From NCBI GenBank assembly GCA_030847615.1, contig JAUMIR010000003.1:67838001-67902000 (forward strand): 64,000 bases of DNA, in the 5' to 3' direction. Of this stretch, positions 1-15,100 are shown piece after piece. This DNA comes from Gambelia wislizenii (lineage: Eukaryota; Chordata; Lepidosauria; Squamata; Crotaphytidae). The first letter of the stretch is position 1. Each line of letters starts with the position of its first letter. The notes below the pieces were generated by a model. The model searched no databases. It was not told where the DNA came from and saw only the letters and a list, made by a program, of their open reading frames with translations. Made by a program: the position numbers and the translations under genes.

Positions 1-58
1 GGTGGAACTTTTTACTTATGTAAAAAACACAATGCCGTTGCCTATTGGTGCAACTTAC

Positions 59-177
59 TATTGGGATGAAACATTTCACATGTGAACCTCATCTTTGGAG
101 GACTTAAAGGATAATCAAGAGGAAAACTCAGAATAGCAGGAAAAACACCATATTCAAAGCAGGTGTCTTCTGGGCCC
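59..177 (-). CDS. UBE2G2: UBE2G2 coding exon 4
   Basis: A 119-nt exon begins with the G that completes Met42, runs through [18 protein letters not shown] and the [13 protein letters not shown] strand region, and ends in MFHPN plus the first base of Ile82. The acceptor is TTTTTAG and the donor GTAAGT. Human has FEFG where this sequence has FEYG. HPN is the conserved E2 motif that positions the active site. Confidence 0.97.
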
Positions 178-3100
178 CTAAAAACAAAAGAAGTATTAAA
201 TTTACATAACATGGAACCAATCAGCACTGCTTTATAACCAGCTCAAAGATACTAGTTCTAAGAATGAAAGCATGAAAGTTTATTTTGATTACAATAGGCT
301 GTCAAAACCTACAGCATTACAAAGAATTCCTGACTAACTATTAAAACAAATTATATATACATACAATTATGACACAGAAGTAGTTTTCAATATGTGAAGA
401 ATTATAAACTAATGGAATTATAGCCTATCACTAACAGTTACTATCCATCACAGATTGGAATTTTTAGCAGGACCTCTGGCACACAGTAGGGCAAAATCTG
501 ATTCACTTACTTCCATTATCAATCTACAGTCATCTCTCCACATTTGTGGATTTGATCATTCACAGATTACTAAATATGTTCTCCAGCACAATTCTATGGT
601 ATGCTTCCACTGGAAGGTGACCACAGAATTGTGCTGGAAGACCTAAATTCCTAGAGAGAATACTTCTCCAGGCATTTGTAGGTTTTCTGGTGGAAGCATA
701 TCATAGAAACATGCTAGTGGACCTACAAATGCCTAGAGAAGTATTGTCTCAGGCAAAACCAAACAAACAGTGGCCCCATATTCACAGTTTTTCTACTTTC
801 ACAGGGGTCCTTCACCCCAACCCTTGCTAAAGTTGAGGGCCAAGTATATTTTGGTTTTTAAAAGTGTTATGGGCAGTCAATGCTGCTTTTCCATCCTTTT
901 TCCAAAAGAAGACTCAACTATAGACTCATCTATGAAGTGCAGTGCAATCCGTATAAGCAAAATCCTAGCTGATGAACTGCCTAATAAAATCTACTCACAA
1001 GGTTCAGCAAGTGCACAGGGATGTAATTTCAGGGAAGACTGAAATAACATCCTCTGCTGTGCCACGAAAGGCCAGGCAAGCTATCCATAGAGCAAGAATC
1101 TGTCTTGACATATTTTTTTTTCATATGCTGTGGTTTGGATCCAGTCATCGCCGGGCTTAGAGCAGATCCAATAAAATTAATAGAACAAATTAGTCATGAA
1201 TGTCTTGTCCCATTAACTCCAACAGACCAACTCTAAACATGACTGTTATCATCCAGAGTTGCTTTTTAAGTATGAACTGAAACAATTCATAATTCTTAGA
1301 CTAGCATGTGCACTGGAACAAAGTTACCTGTTTGATTTTTTTGTGCATTTATTAAAGCCACAGACTTGTGTGAAACTGATGGAGATTGGAAACAAACCAA
1401 TTTGTCACTACATGTGGAACACACTTTTTTACCTACAACAGATGCATCTCAGCCATTCCTCTTCATCTGTCCAATACAATTATAGAAAATTTACTTTTAA
1501 AAACTAATCAATTACAGTTATAGATCTTCAGTCCACCTCCCCAGTAGTTGCATTTTTTAAAAAATTACCTCTTGATTTTCCAGTCTCTTGAAAGTAACTA
1601 GAATAGCTAAAATTACTTTTCCAAAAATCTGAATGTACTATGCTGTGTCTCCTCCTGTCCAATTCCCTATTGGCTCACCACCCAACAAAGAGTTGGAGGG
1701 AGAAGAAGGAGACAAACGTAATATCTCAGTTAAGCAAATTAATATGTATAATTGCCAACAGCATGGATATTTAACTTGATTCTTAAAAATGATGTGCATT
1801 TAGGAACCCTGGACTGTAACCCTTATCTTCAAGTAAATGATCTTGCTTAGTATCCTTGAATATATACAGAAAGCAAAACCAAAATCCATTTATTTCACAG
1901 TTCGTTTCTAAGCAGCAGGCCGTTTAGTACAAAAGCCATGTAAATCACATTGACTAGATGTTTTGATTTATCCTACAAGAATATACAAAAGCTTCATTTA
2001 GTTGCAAACAAAAAAAAAAAATTTACAGTAATTTCTTTTTTTAATTCGTTACATCCATGTTTTTCATCAGCTTTATAAAAACATCACAATCTTTGGAATA
2101 GATTTTTACATAATCACAAAGGAAAAAAAAGTAAAAATTTACACATAGGGAAACGTCTTTTATCTATTATTACTTCACTTCTTTTAAAGAAACTTTAAAA
2201 AAACTTTTTGAGAATATTCCCCTATGTGACCCTTCCTCCTTTGTTTGGGTGTGGTCCCTATTCTTGTATTTTCCCCTCCTGCCTGCTTGTTGCATTCAGC
2301 ATTGTTTCATCTGGTTGTCACTGAAATCTTACTTCTGAAACCTTCTCTCCTTTTTACCCGCCCATTCCTAACCTTGTCAAGGTTTCCTACCACTTCTTTC
2401 CTATCCCATGGTTCAATTTATCTTCCAAAAAGTTTATCGGTCCCCATTCTTCTATTTTTTTCAGCAATCTGCCTTTCAAGGAGGCTGTTAGTCTATCCAT
2501 ATCTAGGCTATCATATAGTTTACTTAACCATTGCTCTATAGTTGGCACACTTTTCTCTTTCCAGAGGCTTGCATATAAGATCCTGGCGCTTGTTATCATA
2601 TACAATATAATTTTCTTTTTAGCCACAACATTTTGTCCCTTAATTTTGTCTACCATATTAAGAAGATACATTTCTGGTTCCCTTGGATAGTTACTTTCCA
2701 AGATTTCTTTTATCTTAATAAGTATCATCTTCCAAAAAGATTTCACCCTTGAACAATTCCACCAAATGTGTATTAAAGTGCCCTCTGCCTCCCCACATTT
2801 CCAGCATCTTCTTTCACATGTTTTATACATCCTATCCACCTTTACTGGTGTTAAATACCACTGGAAAAACATCTTTAGTTTTCCTTCATGCTTTGCGACA
2901 GAGTAAATTTCTGCATTTCCTCCCATGATTTTTCCTACCTGTCTATTTCAATAACGTGACCTATATCAAGGGCCCAAAAAATGTTTTGATACACCAATTA
3001 TTATGACCCTTGTCCAGCAAATACATAATTTTACAAAATAGAAACTTAGTTTAAAATCAGTGACTGAATCAATTAAAAACTAATCCTGAATTAGCCATTT

Positions 3101-6100
3101 AAATGACTTATAGCATTACCAATATGAATTTGGAAAAAGTTACTTTTTTAGACTAAAACACACAGAATTCTTCTAGTCCATGAAAAAGTAAGTCTTCCAA
3201 GCTCTGACAGCTCTGACAGCCAGACTTTTAAATCCATGCACAATACATGGTTCACATCATCAATCTCTTAGAAGGAAATCTTAAACGCAAAGAGTTAACT
3301 TGCTCTCATCCACTCTCACTAACCTAAAACCTAAGCTGAAGGGGAAAGAAATCAAAGCTTGCACATTAAATTACTAGGAAGGTCACAACACTGCATAATT
3401 ACCAGGGTGTGTTCATTCAATTATACTCAAATCTGTCTTCAAGGCATGTTCCAGATTTTACTGCTTGCACGTCAAGATATTACCAGCAGGTGCTGATATT
3501 GCTGCTTTGAAGATGCTGTTATACTGCATGGACAAAGGTTGCAGGAGCTGCTATTTAAAAGACATAGTATAACTAAGGCTCATGAGAAGACTCCCCTAAT
3601 GGCCCTCAAACAAGGCGTGCATGTTAGAATTTAATACAACTCAAGTAATCAAAGCAACTTCAGGATGTATATAATTAGGAGCACAGCCTGTGTAGGCTTA
3701 AAGCTCTTGAAATGAAGAACACCCAAGAGGCACACCTTCTGAGGTGGTGCACACATACCCAAGTAGTACTGGCCATCTATTCAGAAAGCAAAATGATTGA
3801 ATAGGAAATCTTCCAGATGTGTGTTCATATGTGTGTCTTTTAAAGATAGCTAAAACTTTTTCTCTGTGTACAGCTGAAGGGAGCTGAAAACATTATAGGA
3901 TTTAATTTCACAGTTGCAGTAGCCATAAGTAGTGAGTCTCAAGATGAAGAATTTAGGCCTTCTTCCTTCTGTCATAAATTCAATCTGTCTCTATCTTTTT
4001 TGCAGGCTCACTTCTGTTTATTCAGTCTTATTGCCCCTTAGTCCTACCATACTTGCTCCTTTTCTGAAAATAAGGAACCACTATCTTACCCACTCTTCAT
4101 GAAACCCACTTCAGAAAAGCCTCTTTCCACCATTACATTGATGTAACAGCTATATATGTGCTGCTTTAATATTCATTAGTACAGCTGAGGAAGTGGAATG
4201 AAATCCACAAAAGCTAACACTAAAATAAGCCAGTTAGTCTTAAAGGTGCTGCTACATTCCCTTTCCCCTTACCACTTTTATTTTTATCCTGCAACAGGCA
4301 GACACAAGTGTCTCTTTGAAAAATGCTTCCATGTGGCCCTAGATTAATGGAAAGAGCCTCAGACTTCTGAGCTGCTTGGTCTTTTGAACACCTATCCATA
4401 ATACTAATAATAAGCATGCTGGGTTCCATTGATGGGAGAAAGGAGAATACAAATAAAATAAAATAAAATAAAATAAAATGCATACTAGTGGCCCACTTAG
4501 TCTTTATCACACAGAGTTTCTCCTACTCAACGAATTCCTACAGCTATAATAGCATATAAATTGTGATGGGGATTAGAAGAGTTAGACTGATGAATATGAA
4601 AACAGCAGATACCATTGTCTATAAGCCCTTCCCCAACCTGGTACCTTTTCTTCATCCTCAGCAAGAAGGGCTGTTGGCACTAGATTGGTAAAACATGATC
4701 TAGCTAAACAGGAGGTTAAGGAACAGTGTAACTCTAGAGGTAATCAGAAGGTGTACAATTAATTAATGAAAACAAAGTACCTAGAAACATCCAATTTATT
4801 ACTAAGAATACTGAAAGATTTTAATGATCAATTCTTTTAAATAAAACAAAGCTTTATTTTTTTATTTATTTTTAGTTTTGGCTCCTTATTTATTATTCTG
4901 TGCAGGTTTTACTTCAATAACAAGCAAACTTCAACATTTGTTAGAAAGCCAGGGAATAAACACTGAAGTGGAGGAGACTGAAAACAATTTCAAATTCCAA
5001 GGTGACAGCAGTAACAATTTAGCTGCTCATTTATACATATATTCCAGTACCGGCTCCATATGAAGTAGCAGAGCAAAACAACTTTCCAGGCCAAGATTCA
5101 CAAAATGGAAATTGCCTCTGTCACACACCTGAGAGAAATGGGACAGTTTCTATCATAAAACCAGGAAACATGCTTATGTTCACTATTATGACACATGGTT
5201 TAGCATACTGCAATTTTTATTTTTAAAATACACAAACATATTAAAACTGCAACTAACTAACTGCAACTGGATGGTCTCTGTGCTAGAATGGCACAGCATC
5301 TTCCTGATCTTTCTGGATCACAAGTGTTTGCTGTTTGTTACTTGCAGGACAACTAACATTTCCTAAACCATCCTATTTTTTTAATTGTTAAGCAAGAAAA
5401 GGTATTCATGCCTGGGACAAATGCAAGAGAATTTGTATTAAACTATCTCAACTTGTCCAATTATAGCAAGAAGAAAGAGATTAAAATTACACAGCTGAAT
5501 TATACAACAAATAAGACATGGAAAAAGTGGAAGACATGCTGAATTCTAATGATTCCAAAGATATCCAGAAATATGAAACTTCAAATTAAATTTGGTAGCA
5601 GGATTACATAAATGTTTGTAAAGAACCATGAACTAGTTATTAGTAACTGAACAAGTGGTAATTTCCATATTGACTATATTCTTACACATTCAAAGTGGTC
5701 TTCCACTCTGTCAATTCACAACTCATAAAGTTCTCCAGCAATTAGGTGCAACTTAATTTAAACCATGTTGTCTAGAAACACCAATCAAACAACTCAGAAT
5801 ATAAAAATGGTTTGAAAAGTTTAAGAAATTAATTACATCCTCACTTCAGCGGCACAGCAAAAAAAGAGCAAAAAAAAAAGAGAGCAAGGACAACTTGGTA
5901 TTATATATAATTATAGAAAATAAAAGGGTAGAAATTTTTCATAAAAACATCTACTAAAAGAACAAACACTTACAGGAGGTCAGTTAATGCTGTAATAATT
6001 GTTTTAAGCACATTTATGAACTGTGTCTTCTGTTTTCCCAAAAGCAGCTGCAATCCCCTTCTCTCCCCTTTTCACAATTTACAAAGGGGAATTCCAAATT

Positions 6101-9100
6101 CAGGTAAACATACACACTTAAGTCCTACACCTAACTAAAATATAATTACTTTTCTAGACAGCTTTTTGAAATATTGGCTTAAATTTGTACTTGTTATTTT
6201 TAAGAGAAGCCTTTAGGCTAACCAAGTTCTAACACTAAACGTTTTGAATGCTATCTTAATGTATTAAATGGTTGTGGTAACAAGTACTAACAATTTTCAA
6301 ATGACATCAGTTTTGAAGTCAATATGTTATATCAGTATGTTCTGATAAGAGATAGAACACACATTAGCCCATGCCCTCATGTTTTAAGTTAATTAAACTT
6401 CACACCAAAGTACTCAAATGACATGGAATGGAAACCTTTTTATATCCCCGAACCAGAACTATTTATTACTATCTTGTATGAGGATATCCTTCCATTCTGC
6501 AGATGTACAGATTTCAAACGCATTATTTCATAGAATCATAGAATCATAGAATTGCAGAGTTGGAAGAGACCACGAGGGCCATCCAGTCCAACCCCCTGCC
6601 ATGCAGGAAATCACGATCAAAGCATTGTTGGGACATCCAGCCTCTGTTTAAAGACCTCCAAGGAAGGAGACCCCACCACGCTCCGAGGGATTGCATTCCA
6701 CTGCCGAACAGCTCTTACTGTCAAAAAGTTCCTCCTAATGTTGAGGTGGAATCTCTGTTCCTGGAGCTTGCATCCATTGCTCCGTGTTCCAATCTCTGGA
6801 GCAGCAGAAAACAAGCTTGCTCCATCCTCAACGTGACACCCCTTCATATCCTCAAGCTTAAAGAGGAACTTCTTTCTTAAGACTTTTAGTTTAAGACTGA
6901 AACCTTGAAGATTTTTGGTTTGAACCCAGTGTTTAACTCAGCAGCGTGGGACTTCAATAATTCATCAGAAAAAGATAATATTTTGTAGCAGAAGTTAAAG
7001 TGCTGTACTAAGGAGACAAACTTTAAGAAGTGATAAAGAAGCTACCTCAGGACAGCTGGAGACAAATTGAAGAAAAAATATTGTCTTTGTTTAAATGTTT
7101 TTGTATGGCTATTTGCAAGTTGATGAGACAACATCAAAGGTGTGCATGTATAAACTCTAGAAACCATGCATTAAATTGCAACACTTTGTTTTGTGCACTA
7201 GAAAAAAAAAAAGATTTTGTGGAACCGGGAAAACTACTGAGCGAAAGGTATTACAGCAAGCATGTATGCTGCAAGACAAGTCAAGGGATATGTTCCAAGT
7301 ATGTGTATTTAGGAAAAAGTGTCAGCCACTACATCTTCATGTAGTCAAATGTGCACATGCTAGAATAACGTTTGTTTTCATCAAGAAATACAAGGATTAT
7401 TACTCTAATGCCCATTCCAATATTCATTCCTGAAACCTCTTACTTTTTTAAAATCAGTTTTGCAATACATAACTGCATTTTCAGAAATAATAAAAGTATT
7501 AAGCCTTCGTAAAGTTCTTACAAATACTTCCAAATCAAACATTTAATAATATTTTGTTACAAAACAGGGATCCAAAGTGAAGGAACACAAATATTTGCTT
7601 CATTTTTGATAGCTTCATTTTCATCTGCAGAGCTTATACATTAAGCATCCCAATTTTTAATGCAAACTAAGCAGTTTTCAGTTACATGTAGACTATTAAA
7701 CAGAGGGAATATACTAACATACAAATAAATATCCTCAAAAACTTTATTACAGAACTTTCTATGTGGGCTACCGCTGAAGATGGTCTAGAAACTGTAGCTA
7801 GAACAGAATACAGCAGCTTGGGTATTAAGTGGCAATGTCAAGCACCATATGACACCAATTCTTTGATCTGCGGTGGTTGCCTATTAGTCAAAGAGCCCAA
7901 TTTGAAAATTGGAAAAGATTGGGGGAGGAGGGAGAATTCTTCTGAAAAGAACTGTACACTTAAAGAAAATGTGGGAATGAGGTGGCATCGCCACAGCTGT
8001 GGTTAACAGTGTGCTCCCATGGTAAGATCACACATAGTACTTCCAATTCCAAAGATTCTGTTCAACTGTACTCCTGAATACTGCCCACACTTCCCTTTCA
8101 AACAATGTATTTATTATAATGCTAAGTTTATTATCTTGATATTTATTTTGGAATATTCTGGTTCTTACAGACAAGCACTGAACAGCTCTCTATTCTATTA
8201 GCTGAGGCCACGTAAAATGGAGTCAGGGCTGGTTTAAGGCACTGGCGGCATCAGCATCCGCAGGGGGCCCCATCATCATGGGGGCCCAAGTAGTAACCCT
8301 CCTCCTGCAAAAACATTATTAGTAATAATCTGAATATCCTGTACTATGAATAGCTTAGGTTGAAACATTAGGTTACATTGACCTGAGATAAACATATGGG
8401 GCCCCCAAAATAAAGCATGGCAGGGGGGCCCAAAATTCCATAAACCGGTCCTGAATGGAGTATAAGTTCTGATTAACATTACTAGGATACTTTAGCATAC
8501 AATTTACCAATTATAAAACAGAGCTCTGAAATCAACTTTATTTAATTTCTTCCAGAGTCTCTAACATATACTGTACTTTTACCTTTTTCTAGAACAACCA
8601 CTATCTTGAATTTTACTGAGCAAATTACAGTTGTCCCTCCATATTCACAGATTTGGTATCCACAAATGTAAGTATTCACGGCTTGAAAATATTCTTTAAA
8701 AAATAATAATCCAAAAAGCAAACCTTGATTTTGCCATCTTATACAAGGGACACCATTTTGCTATGCCACTGCATATAATGGGACTTGAGTATTCACGGAT
8801 TTTGGTATCCACGGGAGATCCTGGAACCATACCCCAGCGAATATGAAGGGACAAATGTACTAAAAAAATACTAAAAAGTTACCCTTTGGAAGAAAGAATA
8901 CTTAGATCAGGGGGGAGCTACACACCACTACCATTACCTCACCACTGCTCAGTTATGGATTGTTTCAACATGTTATTAAATTGATTATTCTTAAGTACCT
9001 ATCAAGCTCTGTTGTTAGTATACCCAAATATCACTGCTCTTATTCAGAGACACCTGCAATTACAACCCACGGCAAGGAGAAGAAATTTCTAGTACAACTG

Positions 9101-12100
9101 GGCCCCTATATCCACGGGGGTTTGGTTCCCAGGCTTATCACATATAACAGCAAACCCTATTAAAATAAAGGACTTCTGGTAAAAACATACCATAGAATTG
9201 TGTTGGAGGATCTAGAAGATGCCTAGAGAGGATGCCTCTCTAGGCATTTTCCAGCAGAACCCTATGGTATATGTACCTGTCCCACGGGTAACTGAAACCA
9301 GAGATATTGGTTTTGCAAGAAGCAGCTTCCAATGTGTGTTAGCTTCTGGGCAATGAAATTGCCTACAAGGCAAGTGAGGAATCTGTTGGGCCTTAAATTT
9401 TTGGCAGAATTGGACTTCCAACAAACATCAGCATAGTTCAAATCCCTCATTACTACTACATCTCTCCTTTTTGGATGTGTGGTCTTCTGTTCTAGGAAGG
9501 CATCATCCAAGTTCTCAGTTTGGCTTCCCTGCTGGTTTTCTCCTCTTTTTTTTTTACCCAGATGCTCTCAATCTGACTCCCAGGATTTAAGTCATGGATC
9601 TGTTCACAGGTGTGCACACCCTTCACGTATAATGCTACTCCACCTCCCTTCCTGTTTTTTCTATTTCTACGAAATAGGATATACTCCTCTATAACTACAT
9701 TCCAATCATGAAACTCTTCCCACCAGGTTTCAGTGATACTTATTATATCATATTTGTTTTGCTGTGCTAAGAGTTCATCCTGTTTATTTCCCATGCTCTG
9801 TGCATTATATAGAGGCATCTAAGACCATGGGCTGTACCCCCATCTGTCTTTTAAACGTTTTATTCCTCCCACTGTTGGGTTCTTGTACTATTTGCCTTGT
9901 TCACTGTATAACATTCGGGCTATCTCCAGCACTTGATAAAGTCCTCCCCTCAAGAATACTGTCTCCCTTCCCAACACAACTCAGTTTAAAGCCCTCTTGA
10001 TCAGATATTTCAAAGTCTTAAAAAAAAAAGGTTCCTGCCAACTGCTGTAGGTGCAACCCATCCCTTGCCAGAAGTCCACCTCCACTGAATAGCATACCAT
10101 GGTCCAGGAAGCCAAACTTGTTCCTGGCAGCACCACCTGCAAAGCCAGTTGTTCACTTCCACTACTTTTTTCTCCCTATCCTTCCACTGGATGGACAGGT
10201 GGAATGACTACCTGTGCATCCAAGCCCTTCAGCTTCCTACCTAGAGCCTCATAATCCCTTCTGATATTCTGAAGGCTATGCCTTGCAGTATCATTGGTTC
10301 CCACATGGACCAAAAGGAAGGGCCAATAGTCAGTGGGCTTGACAAGTCTTGTCAGCCTCTCCATTACATCACAGATTTTTGCCCCTGGGAGATAGTACAC
10401 CTCTTAAGACATCTTGTCAGGTCCATAAACTACTGATTCTGTATCCCTCAGCAAGGAGTCCCCTACCACCACCACACACCTCCTCCAAGGACTGGCAAAG
10501 GCTAATCTGTGTGCTGAACCTTCCAATGTCTCATGCACATTCTTTGAGGACTGGCTCTGCTGCTCTCTTTCCCATTCCTTATCATTACCATTCCTTGTTC
10601 AAAATAATTCTTAATATAATAACTTGTTTCTTAAAATAAAAATTATACAGCATGTCATTGAAAGTCACACAAGTATTCTAGACCAGTGGTCCTTAACCTG
10701 GGGTCTGGGGACCCCCAGGCGTCCGCAATGTCCTCACAGGGGATCTGCGAAGGCTTGAAAGTTGCTTGGCCCACCTCCTCCCTGCAGTGGACTGGCCACA
10801 TGACAGGAGCCAACACAAAGGCCAGCTGGTTGGCCTGGTCTGCGCATTGCCATTCAATCCGCTCCAGCCACAAACTTGCAGGAAGAAGCAGAAGAAAAGT
10901 CTTCCCTCCCCCTCCAGTGCCTCTGAGAGAAGATTTCATGGATGGTGTAATTGTATTGTTGTTGTTATTGTTGTTGTTGTTTTAAATCTTGAGTTATATC
11001 TTGGGGGTCCACGGTAACAAAAGATATTCAAAGGGGGTCCCTGGTAAAGAAAAGGTTAAGAACCGCTGTTCTAGAACAAAGCTATCTATTTAGACAAATT
11101 TAAAACACAAACCTGATAAGTCCCACCACTTCTGCTAAGCATTAATTTAGGGAGAAAATGTGGCCAAACAGATAAAGATGCACTGCAGTTCCCATGAATC
11201 CTCACCACTGACTCTGCTAGTTACACTTAACAGGATCTGTAGTCCAATGTATTTCTCACTCTGTCTCAGTGCACCAGGTTTAAGGTATGCAGAGCATTGC
11301 TCAATTATCCTCATGGCAACACTTTTTTGGCATTAAAAGTTCAGTTCTATTTAAACTTTAAATATTCTTTTAAAATAACTAACATACAAAAATGTGTAAA
11401 GAACAGGCTATTTGAAGTCTTTTAATCCCATCATATCACTAATCACTGTTCAGAGATAACAGTAGGGTTTCCCTACATCGTGCCAAAGCAAGGCTGTATT
11501 TCTTCAGCAACAAGCTAGGAGATGATTGATTATAAGATCTCTTAACTGCTATCACCTATTAAAGATAAACACACTGGGTACCAACATAGTGCAAAGGGAC
11601 AGACCGTTGGAAGAAGCTTGTAGGCTGGATGGAGAACCCATATGACCTCACTGCTGCCTATAGGCCAGATTATTTGCATACCTGAGTTAACATGGGGCTT
11701 CACACTAAGCACTAGGGGAACAAACCATTCCCTGCCTGCATTCTTTTATGAACAGACATGCTGTCAGTGCAAATGTTTTCAGGCACTTCCTAAAACTGAC
11801 AAGTTCAGCAATCAACAGGCATCACTAGGAAGAAAGTCCTAGGGGATTGGGGCTATGGCAAAGAAAGCTGAGGTCCTAATAAAAGGAAAGGTGAAGCAGA
11901 ACTACTCTGTTTAAATAAGAGCAGCATTCTTTCATGAAAACTCAACCTCAACTATTTCACTCCCCATCTCATTCTTATTATAAAACTATTAAGTGAGAAC
12001 AGAAGGCAGAAGACGTTTTATTGATAATTCCTGGATATTAATTTACTAGGTAAAATCGAAGGCACTAATTATTATCCTCCTTTTTCATTTTCTGAGTCTG

Positions 12101-15100
12101 CCTAAAAAGCTGTGTTGGCATCTTCATATACACAATATATTCAGGCACCCTTATGCTCATGACTACAAACTTCTATTACTGCTACAACAAAGTTCTTTAT
12201 GGCATCACAATGAAGATCAACATAAGAATTCAAGAGCAAAGAAGAGAGAGGCCTGCTTAGCCAGCAAGCTCTTTCTTTGGTTTTATGTAAAACAAGAAAA
12301 ATAGTTTATTAATGAATTATTTAACCTGACCTATTTGCAAGTGGGCAAAGTTGTTATCTTTACAGTGCTTGTGTACAATCTGAAAAAAAATCAAGGGAGC
12401 CTTAACCATATATTATGAGAAGATCCCCACAGGCTTGGTCGCAGCTTTTCCGCTGTGATGCCCACTAGCATAAATCGTTACATATTTATATATAATGTAA
12501 ATGCAAAATATTAAAATAACTTACATTATTAATGCTTCCCACTCAAAGAAGTTTTCTTCATTCATAGGCCCTGTTTTAAAGACAAACAAAAGTGCTATTT
12601 TATTCACAAGATTCCTAACTCCAAGGTAAAGAGATAAAAGAATAAATAAGATTACTTACCAGCTACTATGCCTTCAGGTGGATTCAAAGTCAGTTCTAAA
12701 ATTGAGAAGAAATATTTTCAGTATTTTTAATACAGTACACTTCATACTTTAAGAAAATAAAAACAAGACATTCACCAATCTGTAATGAGAGTGTAAACCG
12801 CTATGGGAATGACTAAATAGCAATTATGGATATCCCACAGGAGGAAAGGCTAGAAAAAGAAGAAAAATTATGAGGAATTTAAAGTCTTTTGAATTTTTCT
12901 ATGAATGACCATCTTCTGTTTTAGCAGATGGAAATTACTAGCCTCCCTTTCTCCCACATAGTAGCTATTAATATGTGCCAGCCCTAATTCATTTCTACAA
13001 CCAGAATGGGAAAATGACCACAGAAAAGGGTGGGAGGACTGAAACACCACAAAAAATGGAGTTATTGCTCTCTCTAGTGGAAAAGAGGCAAACACCAGCA
13101 CCAAAGTTTTCTTTACTGAACTATGCTATTTTTACTATTAAATATAGTGCTTTCACATGGTAAGAAACATAGGAAGCTCCTTATATTAAGCTAGATCATT
13201 GCTCCATCTAGGTCAGAACTGTTTATATTGACTGGCAGCAGCTTTGCAGGATTTTAGACTGAAGGGTTTCCCAGCCCTATTGAAGGATCTTTACATTCAA
13301 AACATCCATCCCAACACTAAGCTACTAGCCAGACCTAGGACAATATTTTTTTTACTACAACAACTACAGCTGACAATCCTGCTGAATATGTTTCATAATT
13401 AATTAATATGACAGCAACCTCATCTAATGTACTGCTTATGTACGACTTATATAACAGGTTTCTTTCTGTTTTATGGTGGATCTCCTTCCTTGGAGGTTTT
13501 TAAACAGAGGCTGGATGGCCATCTGTCAGGGATGCTTTGATTGTGATTTCCTGCGTGGCAGGGGGTTGGACTGGATTGCCCTTGTGGTCTCTTCCAACTC
13601 TACAGTTCTATGATTCTATATCATCTAACCTGTAATTTGAGATAGCCTGTCATTTAGATCTTCTAAATAATGTAGAGTCAATTTAATGACATTACAAACC
13701 AAAATAATCAGTATTTTTGGTCAGTATCTTAAACCAAGAGCCAATATGGCACAGTTGTTTAAGTGTTGAGTTAGGACTCTGGGAAAGCTGGATTTGAATC
13801 CTCACTTGGCCATGGAAATCTACTGGGTGACCTTGGGGTCTCCTAGCCTCTGAGAAAGGCAACATCGAACCTTCTCTGAACAAATCTTGCTGAGAAGACA
13901 CCACAACAGGTTCATAAGTGAAGGTTTCCATAAGTTTTACTTCAGTATGAAAAACAACAGTAAACAAAGGACTCTCCACATGAAAAAAAAATGTGCATCA
14001 AATTAAAATACTAGTTTTCTGCCATGACCGATTAGAGTCAGGGCAAGGGAGTTTTATTTTTTCTACAGCAGCATTTCAATCATTCAGAAGAAATATGAAA
14101 TTACCTTACAGCCTCAAATGGCAGAATAGGGAGGGGGGACATTATCTTTAGACCCACAGAACATCTGAAATGGCCCTCAACTAGCATGATGTAACAGGAG
14201 AAGCCACGGCATTAAAAAAGGACAGCAAAAGGCGTATTTTTTGCTCTTCCTCCATTAAACTGGGGGGGGGGATCTTCAAGTACTTTCGGCCTACTATTCC
14301 CATCAGCCTTCTCAGCATGCCAATGGCAAAGGATTGTGGTTGCTGCAGTGCAAAACAGGGGGGGGGGGAAAGGATCGGTTTAAAGAATTTTGGGGTCCCC
14401 TGCAGTGCTTTATTTTTGGGATTAGGAATTTGGGGGGCGGTTAGGAATTTTTTTATTGAAATAAGACCATTCTACTGAAAAATAACACCTGACCACAAAA
14501 GGCAATAACAATAACGCAAAAAAAAAATTGTTTTCCTTTTTTCTTACTAATACAAAATTTAAACTATCTATCCTAACACTAATACATTTTCCTCTTAATC
14601 TAAACACACTATAATCACTCTTTTTCTTTTCCAACGAACATTATATTTACACTTTTATACTAAAATTAGAAGTCACACATAACAATTATACATATTTAGA
14701 AAAGAAAAACTAATTAAAAATTAATAATAATACAAAATAATGCAATAATAATAATTGTTTGTTTGGGGGGGCATATATTTATCTCAGATTAATGTAACCT
14801 AACCTAACCTATTCACAGTACAGGATATTCAGATTATTACTAATAGAGGAGAGTTACGATGGCCCCCCCACAATGACAGGCCCCCCTGTGGCTGCAGGTG
14901 TTGCAGGGCCCTGAAACCGGCTCTGGGGGAGGGGGCAAAAGTCCCTTAAGCTTTCAAGAGAGATTTTCTTTAGGTTCCCCCCCCCCCCGGCTGTGAGGCC
15001 ATGTTCTGGACTAGTTTATTTCTGACCTATTGTCTGCATCTGTGGCTGGCATCGTCAGAGAATGGTTGGGTAAGAGTGTATGTGGAGCTTATATGCTGTG

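Noticed and set aside
13735..13935. tRNA gene
   Set aside because: The B-box-like motif belongs to a SINE. No cloverleaf or anticodon arm can be formed.
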